Shown: positions 1 to 8,161, counted from the stretch's first letter. The stretch is DNA of 33,854 nt from Planctomycetaceae bacterium (GCA_012729315.1 JAAYDI010000151.1:1-33854); one strand, 5' to 3'. Program-made: numbers and translations. The notes: generated by a model not told the origin, from the letters alone.

Positions 1-83
1 GGAGGTAGGCAGTCCATGCGAATGGGCCCATCCATGGCATGGATTTGTCCACTACAACCGGCTCAGAATGACCGAGCCTTTCA
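1..83. repeat. 83-bp direct repeat, left copy, with nested palindromes
   Basis: This stretch matches the last 83 bases of the window in the same orientation with one difference (T at 63, C at 33834). Inside it is a dyad: TCCATGC (13-19) pairs with GCATGGA (37-43) around the palindrome ATGGGCCCAT (22-31). That is REP-like. No reading frame across it looks like a gene. It could be a dispersed repeat at which an assembly broke, or the overlap of a circular contig; the mismatch favours two genomic copies or strain variation. Confidence 0.9.
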
Positions 84-410
84 CCGTCCCAGCTCTGGAC
101 GAGGAGCTGGCGCATCAGCACGCAGTTCATTTCCAAGGTTCGGCGTCTTGCCCCGGCTGTCCGCTTGCCCGCTGTTCTTTACCGCGAAGCGGTTACACTC
201 CGCAGCCCATAGGTTGCTGCGCAGCAGCGCACCCTGGGTTCCGTACGAATTTCGCAAGATACGCCGAAGGCGTTTCACAAAGGGAGCACACGGAACAGAC
301 CGGACGGTTGCCAGGTCGCACGGCTAACAAGTAAGCCACACGCCCACTGACCGCTCGAGCACCGTGCGCCGAGGTGACTGGCGTCCCTGGCCGGCCGCCC
401 CGGCGGTCCT
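84..410. other. non-coding stretch with palindromes downstream of the operon
   Basis: No convincing gene is seen; the short frames here lack family features and overlap on both strands. A perfect 12-bp palindrome TGCTGCGCAGCA lies at 215-226, followed by ACCCTGGGT (231-239) and a GCCGAAGGC motif near 262-270, similar in style to the GGCCGAAGGCC palindromes at the right end of the window. A GC-rich inverted repeat CCGCC-CC-GGCGG (395-406) lies just after the stop of the last operon gene but has no T-run, so it is not called a terminator. Confidence 0.5.
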
Positions 411-746
411 CTACTGCTTCCTGCCTGTTCCGGCCATTAGCCAGCCAGTGAACTGCAGAATGGCGAGGAGCAACATGATGGGTCCCAGGATGATTGCGGT
501 GCGGGGACGGACGAGGATGATCAGGCCGATGCCGACCATCAGCAACACGAAGCGGGACGAGGTGTGGGAGGCGAAGGTCACAAGTTGGGGATAGGCCAGC
601 CACATGGCACCCAACACCAGCCCGATACGCTGGCAGGTAGTGTAGAATACGGCCTCGTCCCCGTGCCCCAGGCCGGTGATCAGCCAGCCGTACAGGAACA
701 CGATCAGCAGCAGTGCTGCCAGCGCCAGCAGGGCGTGTCGTCGCAT
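411..746 (-). CDS. small integral membrane protein, unknown function
   Basis: A 111-residue protein that is mostly hydrophobic, with three to four predicted membrane segments (about residues 4-24, 40-57, 66-82 and 84-106) separated by short polar loops, and a basic C-terminus ending GTGRKQ. I do not recognise a family. It is the last gene of the long minus-strand run. The upstream pseudoprotease gene ends with TGA at 750-748 and this ATG begins one base later (746), so the junction reads TGACATG and translation is probably coupled. That tight spacing and the clean hydrophobic profile argue for a real gene. It might anchor or partner the exported proteins encoded just upstream, but that is inference from position only. 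Confidence 0.7.
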   Translation of the reverse strand: MRRHALLALAALLLIVFLYGWLITGLGHGDEAVFYTTCQRIGLVLGAMWLAYPQLVTFASHTSSRFVLLMVGIGLIILVRPRTAIILGPIMLLLAILQFTGWLMAGTGRKQ

Positions 747-747
747 G

Positions 748-2748
748 TCAGATCCGGTCCAAGGCGTCGATCCAGCGAACGAGTTCCAGGAGTTCCTGTT
801 TGTTCAAATACCGTTCGTCACCGGCCAGCACTCGGGTGAGGATCGGGAAAGCCTGCTCCGCGAGCAGCTTTTCCCCGGCACCGATACGGATGGCGACTTC
901 CGACTTCTCTGAAGATACACTATACACCGCCAACGGTTGAACCGGGTCAGTGGCCGGTTTGCCGAGTCGCAGGGGCAGCGGCGCGGCGACCGGCACGAGG
1001 CCGCGCACGATGTCGCGGTGCAGGAATGCGACGTAGTACGCCATCACCCCACCCGCCTGGTAGCCGTGCACCACCACTCGCGTCGGATCGATTGCATACC
1101 GGCGCATGGTCTCGTCGATGGCTTTCCGCACGAATTCGATTTCCGTGGCGAGCCACTGTTGCTCGTTCGCCGATTGGGGTGCTAACACGATCAGGTCGTA
1201 ATCCGCGCACAGTTGCTTCCAGCGGTTGATCAGCTCTTCTGGCGCGAATTTGCCGGGCGGGTGCAGCCACACCACCAGCGCGTACGGGTGCAGCGGGTTG
1301 TAGTTGTCCGGCACCAGCGCCAGGCACTTATTGGCGACTTCGGGGATCTTGATCTCCACGCTGCCCGTGGCCGGTCGGGCCGCGGCAGGCTGCTCCCACG
1401 CCTCGTGCGCCGCGGGCAGTGCGTCCGGAACGGACGCGTCCTGCCGGGCCAGGGTGAGTTGGATAGTCGAGGTCTGGTCCCCCCGCTGAAACGTCACCTG
1501 TACCTGCTGGCCCGGGTCGCAGGTGATCACCTGTTCGCGCAAGGCGGCGGCCGTAGCGACGGTCTGGTCGCCCAGGGCGACGATGCGGTCGCCCGGCTGC
1601 AGCCCCGCCGCCGCTGCCGGGCTGCCGGGAAAGACGTGCCGCACTACGATCCCCGCAGGCCCGCCAGCCGGATGGGCCGGATCGGTCGGCACACGCACGG
1701 GGAGCACACCCAGGTAGGGACGCACGTACGGTTCGATTTCCGCTACCAGCGTGACGTCGACCTCGATGCGCTGCGCCTCGGTGCCCCGCGTGAGTGCCAC
1801 GCGGACCGTGTCACCCGCCACACGCGGTCCGAGCGCATGCCGCAGTTCGCTCTGGCGCCGGACGGGCACGCCATCGATCGCGACGATCGTGTCGCCCGGC
1901 AGCAGGCCGGCGCTCCGCGCCGGTGATTTGGCGGAGCAGGCGGCGATAGTGGCTGCCTGCGCGTAGATGTCGGTTCCCTTGAGCGACACGCCCAGCAGCC
2001 CGGGCCGCAGATCCTGTCCCTGCTTCATCACGTCAAGATGGGGCTGGAGATCGGCCAGCGGGACGGCGAACCCGATTCCAGAGTCGTACCATTCCGTACC
2101 TGCAAACTCGCCTTCCTGCTGCGGAGACAAGGGGACCAGGATCCCGATCACGCGGCCCTGAATGTCAATCAGCGGGCCCCCGTAGTTGCTCGGTGAGACC
2201 TTGGCGTCCGTCTGGACGGCTTTGCCCCACACGCGATTGATGGCGCTGAGGATCCCCACCGACACGTGGGGCGCCGCCGCCGGGACGGAACGGCCGACCG
2301 CGATCGTCCACTGGCCCACCGCCAGCTCCTCGCGCGGTACCCACGTGGGCACGGGCAACGGCACCGCGGAGGCTGCCTTGAGCAGCACGAGCATGCGGCT
2401 CTCGTCCCGGGCCACGATCGTGGCCGCCACCCGCTGGCCCGTGGGGAGCTGCACCAGAATCGACGTCGGCTGGCCCACGAAGGCGAATGCACTGGAGAGA
2501 ATGTAGCCGTCGGACCCGACGATCAATCCGGTCGTCGGTCCCGCGCCCAACAGCTGCCCGTCCAGCTGCTCGAGTCCTCCCAGCGTCTCGATGCGCACCA
2601 CGCATGGCGCCACCCGCTCGACCGCTGCCCGCATCGCGCGCTCCTCCAAGGTGGCGAGATCTTCCTGCGCCCCGCCCCGCGCCCCCCACACGCTCGCCAG
2701 ACCAACCATGATCGCCGGGAACCAGCGACGGACGAATATGGACTTCAC
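748..2748 (-). CDS. exported trypsin-fold pseudoprotease with two PDZ domains and an inactive esterase-like domain
   Basis: From the GTG at 2748 the product is 666 residues: signal peptide (about 1-27, ending GARGGAQ), trypsin-like domain (about 35-240), two PDZ domains (about 245-335 and 340-435, with GLLPGDTIVAIDG and GLQPGDRIVALG), and an alpha/beta-hydrolase-like domain (about 465-666). Aligned to the active neighbour at 3962-5764, all three protease positions are changed: His to Phe88, Asp to Met119, Ser to Tyr189 (SPSNYGGPL where the family has NPGNSGGPL). The hydrolase nucleophile elbow reads HGYQAGG, with Gln564 where Ser is expected. It is therefore probably a binding or scaffold protein in the periplasm. 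I chose the GTG because AGGAGGGG (2758-2765) lies 9 nt upstream and a signal peptide follows directly. The frame is open up to an ATG at 2904 that overlaps the previous stop (TGATG); that longer form would add 52 residues including VPMPA repeats. Confidence 0.85.
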   Translation of the reverse strand: MKSIFVRRWFPAIMVGLASVWGARGGAQEDLATLEERAMRAAVERVAPCVVRIETLGGLEQLDGQLLGAGPTTGLIVGSDGYILSSAFAFVGQPTSILVQLPTGQRVAATIVARDESRMLVLLKAASAVPLPVPTWVPREELAVGQWTIAVGRSVPAAAPHVSVGILSAINRVWGKAVQTDAKVSPSNYGGPLIDIQGRVIGILVPLSPQQEGEFAGTEWYDSGIGFAVPLADLQPHLDVMKQGQDLRPGLLGVSLKGTDIYAQAATIAACSAKSPARSAGLLPGDTIVAIDGVPVRRQSELRHALGPRVAGDTVRVALTRGTEAQRIEVDVTLVAEIEPYVRPYLGVLPVRVPTDPAHPAGGPAGIVVRHVFPGSPAAAAGLQPGDRIVALGDQTVATAAALREQVITCDPGQQVQVTFQRGDQTSTIQLTLARQDASVPDALPAAHEAWEQPAAARPATGSVEIKIPEVANKCLALVPDNYNPLHPYALVVWLHPPGKFAPEELINRWKQLCADYDLIVLAPQSANEQQWLATEIEFVRKAIDETMRRYAIDPTRVVVHGYQAGGVMAYYVAFLHRDIVRGLVPVAAPLPLRLGKPATDPVQPLAVYSVSSEKSEVAIRIGAGEKLLAEQAFPILTRVLAGDERYLNKQELLELVRWIDALDRI

Positions 2749-2757
2749 GACTCGTTG

Positions 2758-2765
2758 CCCCTCCT
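2758..2765 (-). promoter_or_regulatory. Shine-Dalgarno supporting an internal GTG start
   Basis: AGGAGGGG on the minus strand, 9 nt before GTG 2748-2746. It supports starting the pseudoprotease at its signal peptide rather than at the ATG at 2904. Confidence 0.55.
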
Positions 2766-2837
2766 CTGGGAAAGGACCTTGTGTCACGGGTGTTGCGACT
2801 GCCAGTGGCTCGCCACTCACGAGCCGTATGGGCGCGG

Positions 2838-2882
2838 CTGCGGGTATCGGTACTGCGGGCATCGGTACTGCGGGCATCGGTA
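2838..2882. repeat. 15-bp tandem repeat, three copies
   Basis: Three consecutive copies of CTGCGGG(T/C)ATCGGTA. The first differs from the other two by one base, and a partial fourth copy follows. In the long reading frame of the pseudoprotease gene it encodes VPMPA-type pentapeptides. If translation starts at 2748 it lies in the short leader between two operon genes. Confidence 0.9.
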
Positions 2883-2903
2883 CTGTCCGGTTGTCACGAG
2901 GCA

Positions 2904-3947
2904 TCAGCGCGGTTTGAGCTCCACATCAATCAGTTCCGAACCACGCTGCACCGTCAGGCGGACCGCGTCAATGTGGTCGATGAACGAGAGTTCCTCCACC
3001 AGCTCCTTGCACGACGACACCATGCGATCATTGACGAACAGGATCAGGTCGTCCGGCTGCAGGCCGGCGGACTGTGCGGGGGAGTCTGCCCGCAGTTGAT
3101 CGACAAACGGCGGTGTTTTGGGCAGCACGTCGGGCACCAGCACCAGGCCGAGTGCGGCGGGAGTATGAGCCGTGGCCGGTTTCCTGGCCGTCGCGTCCGC
3201 GCGTCGCGGCAGCTGGCGACCTGCCCGCATGGCCTCGATCGAACTCCGCAGTTCGGCGATCGGGATGGCGAAGTTCAGCCAGGTATTATCCAGTGCGTGG
3301 CGGAGTTCTTTGCCGATCAGCCCGGCCAGGCGACCCTGCCGATCGGTCACCGCGCCTCCGGCCGCTCCGGGATTGTTGGTCGGCACGTCGAGCACGTACA
3401 CGGGTCCGCTATAGAGTGACGTGAACGCGCCGCGCCGCGCCGTCAGCGGGCTCACTGCCGCGACGGTGCCGTACAGCGCGCTGGCCGCCTCATCCCCCAC
3501 CGCAATGCCGAACAGGTTGCTCAAGGCCAGCACGCGGTCGCCGGGCTGCAGGGACACCGCTTCGTCCAGGTTGAAACAGGGCAGATTCGTCGCCTCGATT
3601 TTCAGGATGGCGACGTCGAGTCGCGGGTCGTGATTGACCAGCGTGGCGCCGTAGCGCGCGCCGTCATCCAGGACCGCCGTGATGTATTCCTCCGCGTCCA
3701 GCACGTAACTCCACGCGGTCAAAACGTGGCCGTCGGCCGAGATAAGCACGCCGCTCTGGTAGGCTTCCAGGCCATGCAAACCACCGGACCCGTAGATCTT
3801 GACGATCTTCGGCTGGATGGTCTCGATCACGTCCGCGAGCGAGGGGGACTGGGCCGTGGCGGGACGAGCCCACCCGGCAGCTGCCAGCAGGGCGCAGGCG
3901 ACCAGTGCGTGCACGCGTGGGAGTGGTTGCTGTCGCTTGATCAACAC
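2904..3947 (-). CDS. exported trypsin-like/PDZ pseudoprotease
   Basis: A 347-residue product with a signal peptide (about 1-33, ending ARPATAQ), a trypsin-like domain (about 36-240) and one C-terminal PDZ domain (about 260-345, with SAGLQPDDLILFVND). Compared with the active relative just upstream, the His position is Ser80 (VLTAWSYV versus ALSNYHVV) and the nucleophile is Ala196 (NPGAAGGAV versus NPGNSGGPL); only Asp111 (DVAILK) remains. It should not cleave peptides by the usual mechanism and may bind substrates or regulate the active paralogue. The start is the GTG at 3947, with GAGG about 8 nt upstream and immediately before the signal peptide. The frame is open further upstream, but that part overlaps the preceding gene and reads as low-complexity Arg/Pro/Ala. 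The stop TGA shares one base with a downstream ATG. Confidence 0.85.
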   Translation of the reverse strand: MLIKRQQPLPRVHALVACALLAAAGWARPATAQSPSLADVIETIQPKIVKIYGSGGLHGLEAYQSGVLISADGHVLTAWSYVLDAEEYITAVLDDGARYGATLVNHDPRLDVAILKIEATNLPCFNLDEAVSLQPGDRVLALSNLFGIAVGDEAASALYGTVAAVSPLTARRGAFTSLYSGPVYVLDVPTNNPGAAGGAVTDRQGRLAGLIGKELRHALDNTWLNFAIPIAELRSSIEAMRAGRQLPRRADATARKPATAHTPAALGLVLVPDVLPKTPPFVDQLRADSPAQSAGLQPDDLILFVNDRMVSSCKELVEELSFIDHIDAVRLTVQRGSELIDVELKPR

Positions 3948-3961
3948 CGTTTCGCCTCGTG

Positions 3962-5764
3962 TCAGGGGGCCAGTTCGTAGCGCTCGATCACCAGCGCGGC
4001 ATACACCGTGTCGCCGGCCTGCACGGTCATGCGATGCGGCAGCCAGCGGTCTTCGACCGGCCGGTAATCGTCGAAGTAGATTTCGCACGGGTCCGTGTTG
4101 GCCGCCGGATACATCTCGAGTGCCGCGAGGCGGCCTGTCTGCGGGTCGAACATGAAGTGGGTCTCGACGACGTTGTGGGTGCCGACCAGCACATCGAACA
4201 GTCCGTCGCGACCTGGCAGCGGGACGGTGCCCAGGTAGTACATCTCGCCGAAATCCTGCGGGCCGAGCTGCAGCAGGCGGCGCCACAGGTGCAGGGCGGG
4301 GAGCAGCCCGCCGCTGCCGTGCGGCAGCAGTTGCTGGTCGAGATCAATGCGCGGATCCACCCGGTCGCGGCTGGCAGGAAACTGACCAGCCAGCACATCG
4401 TTGCCCAGCTGAATCTCGAACGGCGCGGCGTTGCTGAATTGCCCGGCCAGGATCCAGGTCCCGGTCAACGAATGGAAATCCCCCTGCTGCCGGCAGGCCG
4501 TCCAGACGCGGTCCCGGTTGAGCGTATTGAAGTAATAGTTCGCGTATCCCGGCCGCGCCTCGATCAGTTGGGCCACCTCGGCCGGCGGCGGCTCGTTCCG
4601 GCCCGGCGCGCCAAGCGGCGGTGGCCCGGGCAGCTCCGGTACCGGTGGCGGGTCGCTCGGATCGCGGTCGCCACCGGGAGGGGCGTCAGCCGGACGGGGG
4701 CGAGGCGGCGGCACTGGGGGCGTGGCAGGCGTCTGCTCCACCTGCGTCAGCAGTTCCTCCCAAGCGTGCACGCCGGCCAGCCGCACGTACACGTTGTGGA
4801 CCTCCGTGTCGCGGCGGAACGTCACGGGCACGCGCCAGCCGCGGGGGAAGATCCCCAGCGTGTTCTTGAAACTGTTGACCGTCGTGACCGCCCGACCGCC
4901 AAAGGACAACAACTGGTCTCCGTACCGCAACCCGCGCCGGTAGGCGTCTGAGGTGTCCAGGATGTCCGTCACGATCACTCGACCGCGTTCGTCCGTGGCC
5001 ACCGTGGCGCCCAGCGTCGCGTGGTCCACGATGCGCCCGCCGCGCAGGTGACCGAGAAACTGCTTGATCTGGTTGATGGAAATGGCATAGCCCACGCCCA
5101 CATTCACCCGCCCCCGTTTCTCGAAGGAACAGCGGCCGTTGATGCCGATCAGTCGACCGTCCGCATCGAACAGCGGGCCACCGGAGTTGCCGGGATTGAT
5201 GGCCGCGTCGGTCTGCAGGCAGTCGGTGTACTCCAGCAGGGTGCCCGCCGGCGGCTGATACCGGTGAACGCCCGAGACGATGCCATACGAGACCGACGGC
5301 TGAAAATCAGTTGCCAACAGGAACGGGTTGCCGACCGCAAAGCACCAGTCCCCCACACGCACCCGGTCACTATCGCCCATCTCCGCCACGGGAAAATCGT
5401 CGCGCCCCAGCAACTTGATCAGCGCCACATCTCCTGTCGGATCGATACCCACCAGTACCGCATCGTAGAGGTTGCCGTCGGCCATGCCGCACCGCATGTA
5501 GGTTCCCGCGGGTTTGACCACATGGTAGTTCGACAGCGCATATCCGTCCGGCGTGATCACCACGCCCGACCCGCCGCCGTTGCCGCCCGACTCGAACACG
5601 GCAACAGCGGTCCGCGCGGCGCGCGCCATCGTGTCGATACGAGCCTGCTGGGCCTGCTGCACAGGTGCCGGCAGCTCCTGAGCCAGGCCGTGGAGCGCCT
5701 GGCAGGACAGTGTCAGGCTGACGGCCAGCCCGGCGAGACCCGGCGGCAGTGAGAGGGCGTTCAT
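3962..5764 (-). CDS. exported DegP/HtrA-like trypsin protease with PDZ and C-terminal domain of unknown function
   Basis: A 600-residue product with a signal peptide (about 1-29), a trypsin-like domain (about 45-240), a PDZ domain (about 245-325), a proline-rich linker (about 340-390) and a C-terminal domain of roughly 200 residues that I do not recognise. The catalytic triad is intact: His81 in ALSNYHVV, Asp112 in GDVALIK, Ser194 in INPGNSGGPL. It is therefore a likely active periplasmic serine protease. The C-terminal domain has several Trp, Tyr and acidic positions (for example CEIYFDDYRPVEDRW) and may be a beta-rich binding module; this is inference. Its ATG overlaps the stop of the NPCBM gene (ATGA), so translation is likely coupled. 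It is the only member of the three-gene protease block with an intact active site. Confidence 0.92.
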   Translation of the reverse strand: MNALSLPPGLAGLAVSLTLSCQALHGLAQELPAPVQQAQQARIDTMARAARTAVAVFESGGNGGGSGVVITPDGYALSNYHVVKPAGTYMRCGMADGNLYDAVLVGIDPTGDVALIKLLGRDDFPVAEMGDSDRVRVGDWCFAVGNPFLLATDFQPSVSYGIVSGVHRYQPPAGTLLEYTDCLQTDAAINPGNSGGPLFDADGRLIGINGRCSFEKRGRVNVGVGYAISINQIKQFLGHLRGGRIVDHATLGATVATDERGRVIVTDILDTSDAYRRGLRYGDQLLSFGGRAVTTVNSFKNTLGIFPRGWRVPVTFRRDTEVHNVYVRLAGVHAWEELLTQVEQTPATPPVPPPRPRPADAPPGGDRDPSDPPPVPELPGPPPLGAPGRNEPPPAEVAQLIEARPGYANYYFNTLNRDRVWTACRQQGDFHSLTGTWILAGQFSNAAPFEIQLGNDVLAGQFPASRDRVDPRIDLDQQLLPHGSGGLLPALHLWRRLLQLGPQDFGEMYYLGTVPLPGRDGLFDVLVGTHNVVETHFMFDPQTGRLAALEMYPAANTDPCEIYFDDYRPVEDRWLPHRMTVQAGDTVYAALVIERYELAP

Positions 5765-6975
5765 TTGATGATCCTGGCATTACAGAGGTTCAGGTGGTCG
5801 GCCACATCCAGGGTCTCGCCGAAATCGACCAGGATTTCCAGGCGGCGGACCCCCTCGATGTTCAGATCCAGGGCCAGCGGCGGGTCTGTGCCTGCAACCG
5901 ATCGGCGCAGGAGTTCCTTGTCGTCCCCTTTGATGATCAGCACGACATTGCCACGCCCCTGCACGCGGCTGTCGATCCCGACGTCCGCCGTCAGCTTGCG
6001 ATACGCATCCTGCAGGCGGTACACCAGCACGGAGCGGCTGTGGATCGACAGCCCCTTTTCGTACTGCCGGATATCGTTCCCGGCTCCCAACCACAGCCCG
6101 CTCCCTTCAAAACTCGCGTCGGTGTGCGGCGCGTAGAGCTGCAAGATGCGTTTGTCGGGCAGACGCGTACCGATGAACGGAAGGCACTCTACCAGTTCGT
6201 ACTCCAGGTCGCTGAGATACGTGACGTTGCCGGCGGAGAAATCGCAGCGCAGCAGCTGGGGTATGGGAATGTCGCAGCGTGTGCCGCTCGTCGTGGTCAC
6301 CCGCAGCAGTTCGCCGGCCAGCTCCAGCGACCGGGCCTGCCAGACGCTCCCGTTGGTCTCCTGCACTCGGCATATGGTGCCGGGCAGTTCGCGCGGCGCG
6401 GCATGGAAGTAGACGATTCCTTCGAGCTTCTCGCGTTTCACCGCGATCCGCTGTTCGTCAAATTCGAAGTCCACCACCTCCTCCGTCACGTCGTGAAAGA
6501 CCCCTTCGAGCTGGTCCAGGGAGGTCTTGCTGCGCCGCAGCACGACGATGTCGCCGCTGGCCCGGCCGCGGAGGAGCTCCTGCCACTGGAGGTCCAGATC
6601 GGGCGAGGGGGGATGAAACCGCACGCTCAGAATGTTGTGGGTCTCCACCGGGACAGTCCGGTCTCCGATGCGAATCGCCGCCACACGATTGGTCACGGTG
6701 TAGCTGGTGGCCTCCAGCCGCGAGCCGTCGATCAGTTCGATCCAGACGCTGGCCGGTGCCGGTTCAGTGCGCGGGGCACGGGTGAAGGTCAGCGCCAGCA
6801 GATCGCGCAGGTCGAGCGTCTCGCGCGTGGAGTCCACGTCCACGACCACCTGCTGATCGTCGAGCGCCACCAACATGCCGCTCCGCGTCGGGCCGCTCAA
6901 CGCTTCCAGCGACACGTCCATGGTCGGCGTGGCTTGCAGCCACAACAGGATTGTCATCCACATCATGCTCGTCAT
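5761..6975 (-). CDS. exported NPCBM-domain (putative carbohydrate-binding) protein
   Basis: A 404-residue product with a short hydrophobic N-terminus, probably a signal peptide, then two related beta-rich segments (about 20-120 and 130-245) resembling small barrels with the recurring idea GSRLEA/NGSVWQA. The C-terminal NPCBM-type domain (about 255-404) has YAPHTDASFEG, GLSIHSRSVLVYRL, the long beta strand with RGNVVLIIKGDD, and LEILVDFGETLDVADHLNL. NPCBM modules are associated with glycan recognition, so envelope or polysaccharide binding is plausible. The gene starts 19 nt after the previous stop and its TGA overlaps the next ATG. The start could be any of several closely spaced ATGs (codons 1, 4, 5, 7). 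Confidence 0.87.
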   Translation of the reverse strand: MTSMMWMTILLWLQATPTMDVSLEALSGPTRSGMLVALDDQQVVVDVDSTRETLDLRDLLALTFTRAPRTEPAPASVWIELIDGSRLEATSYTVTNRVAAIRIGDRTVPVETHNILSVRFHPPSPDLDLQWQELLRGRASGDIVVLRRSKTSLDQLEGVFHDVTEEVVDFEFDEQRIAVKREKLEGIVYFHAAPRELPGTICRVQETNGSVWQARSLELAGELLRVTTTSGTRCDIPIPQLLRCDFSAGNVTYLSDLEYELVECLPFIGTRLPDKRILQLYAPHTDASFEGSGLWLGAGNDIRQYEKGLSIHSRSVLVYRLQDAYRKLTADVGIDSRVQGRGNVVLIIKGDDKELLRRSVAGTDPPLALDLNIEGVRRLEILVDFGETLDVADHLNLCNARIIK

Positions 6976-6994
6976 GTTGCTGATCCCAGCAGCC

Positions 6995-8161
6995 CTATGG
7001 GCCGCTTCCCTCCCGGGCGAGTCTGCGAAAGTACTCCTCGATCACTTCCCGATAGTGCGACGGCAGATCCTTGCCGATCTGCTGCAGCGCTTCCTGGCGT
7101 TCCGCCGGTGGCAGATTGCCCCACCCGGACTTGCTGCCGATCTGCCGCGGGTCGATGTTCCCCGGCCCCTTGCCGCCGAGCGGCATGCTGTCCCGCGCCG
7201 GATCGCCGGGCTGCAGCTTCTGGGCCGCAGCCGCCTGCTGCTGCTGTTGTTGCTGCTCTTCGATCTGCTTGATCAGCTTGTCCAGCTTGGCAATGACGTC
7301 CTGCTCCTGCTGCCGCACCTGGGTGCCCGCGCGCTCCAGTGCGAGGCGGCGGCGCACTTCGTCCATCAGACGGGATACCTCGTCCAGCGAGTCGGTCTCC
7401 AGCGGTTCGATATCGGCCTGGACCAGTCGCGCGACCGTCACGTAGCGGCGTGGAAGGTGTTCCTGTTGCTCGAGCAGTCGGGCCACCAGCGGCAGGCACT
7501 GCTGTTTGTCGGGCATGCGGTGGTAGGCGATGCTCTGGTAGAACAACAGTGCGGCGGGATCGACGACGTCGGTGGTCGTCAGCCCCTGCAGCTGGTCGAT
7601 GGTTTCATCATAGAAGTGGTGCTGTGCAAGCCACCGAGCGTAGTACAGCCGCAGGTTGTGGCGCAGAAACGCCGGCTGCTGCTCGTCCGACAGAACCGGA
7701 AAATCCGGCAGCGCCCCGCCGTCCGGCGCTGTCCGGCAGAAATCGACCAACTGCCGGGCCCGCTCGTCCACCAGGGCCAACGTCGCGGCGATCGGGTCGA
7801 GCCAGTCTGCGGGCGAGCCGGTCGCGGTGGCCAGGCTGGACCGGATGGCGGCGACCTGTGTCCGCGCGGGCTCGTCGAGTGGTCGGGTCTGCAGGAAGGC
7901 ATCCAGCCGTGCCAGGACCTGTGCGGCGTCGGGCAGCGTCCAGCTCGCCTTCTGCTTCAACTCTTCGTCACCCCACGCCGGACCCTGGGGGACCGACAGG
8001 GCGATCGCCAGCGCCAGCCACGTGAGCGGCCGTACCGCCGTTGCGAAGCGGCTCGGCAGATGCGCCGCGGCGGGAAGGCCCCGCCGGGCAGCGCCCCCGA
8101 CGCCCGCGCCCGCGACCCCGCGCCGGATCGGCCACCAGTGATGGGACAGCTCGCTGATCAT
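6995..8161 (-). CDS. exported helical protein with polyglutamine coiled coil
   Basis: A product of up to 388 residues. A hydrophobic stretch at about 44-64 (LTWLALAIALS, ending PAWGDEE) is a probable signal peptide, preceded by an unusually long basic N-terminus, so the true start may be a later GTG (codon 43). I saw no ribosome binding site that decides this. The middle (about 75-260) is helical and TPR-like. At about 290-320 a coiled coil (DVIAKLDKLIKQIEEQ) runs into seven Gln and several Ala encoded by CAG/CAA repeats. The C-terminus (GKDLPSHYREVIEEYFRRL) looks like a conserved planctomycete tail. Function is unknown. It sits between the coiled-coil gene (74 nt upstream) and the NPCBM gene (19 nt downstream), which suggests a role in the same envelope complex. 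Confidence 0.82.
   Translation of the reverse strand: MISELSHHWWPIRRGVAGAGVGGAARRGLPAAAHLPSRFATAVRPLTWLALAIALSVPQGPAWGDEELKQKASWTLPDAAQVLARLDAFLQTRPLDEPARTQVAAIRSSLATATGSPADWLDPIAATLALVDERARQLVDFCRTAPDGGALPDFPVLSDEQQPAFLRHNLRLYYARWLAQHHFYDETIDQLQGLTTTDVVDPAALLFYQSIAYHRMPDKQQCLPLVARLLEQQEHLPRRYVTVARLVQADIEPLETDSLDEVSRLMDEVRRRLALERAGTQVRQQEQDVIAKLDKLIKQIEEQQQQQQQAAAAQKLQPGDPARDSMPLGGKGPGNIDPRQIGSKSGWGNLPPAERQEALQQIGKDLPSHYREVIEEYFRRLAREGSGP

Noticed and set aside
16-334. Two overlapping plus-strand frames at the left end
   Set aside because: Both run through palindromic repeat sequence, lack a ribosome binding site and show no recognisable protein features.
395-406. GC-rich inverted repeat after the last operon gene as a terminator
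   Set aside because: The loop is only two bases and no T-run follows on the minus strand.
3959-4951. Long plus-strand open frame opposite the active protease gene (330 codons)
   Set aside because: It is antisense to a clear gene, rich in Arg, His, Gln and Val as expected from a reversed high-GC gene, and has no domain. The same reasoning removes the large plus-strand frames at 12629-15226, 15721-18603, 5749-7272, 8188-9852 and 27693-29618.
5701-5764. Lipoprotein signal in the active protease (LSCQA near residue 21)
   Set aside because: The residues before Cys (TLS) do not fit a lipobox; an ordinary signal peptide ending at about residue 29 fits better.
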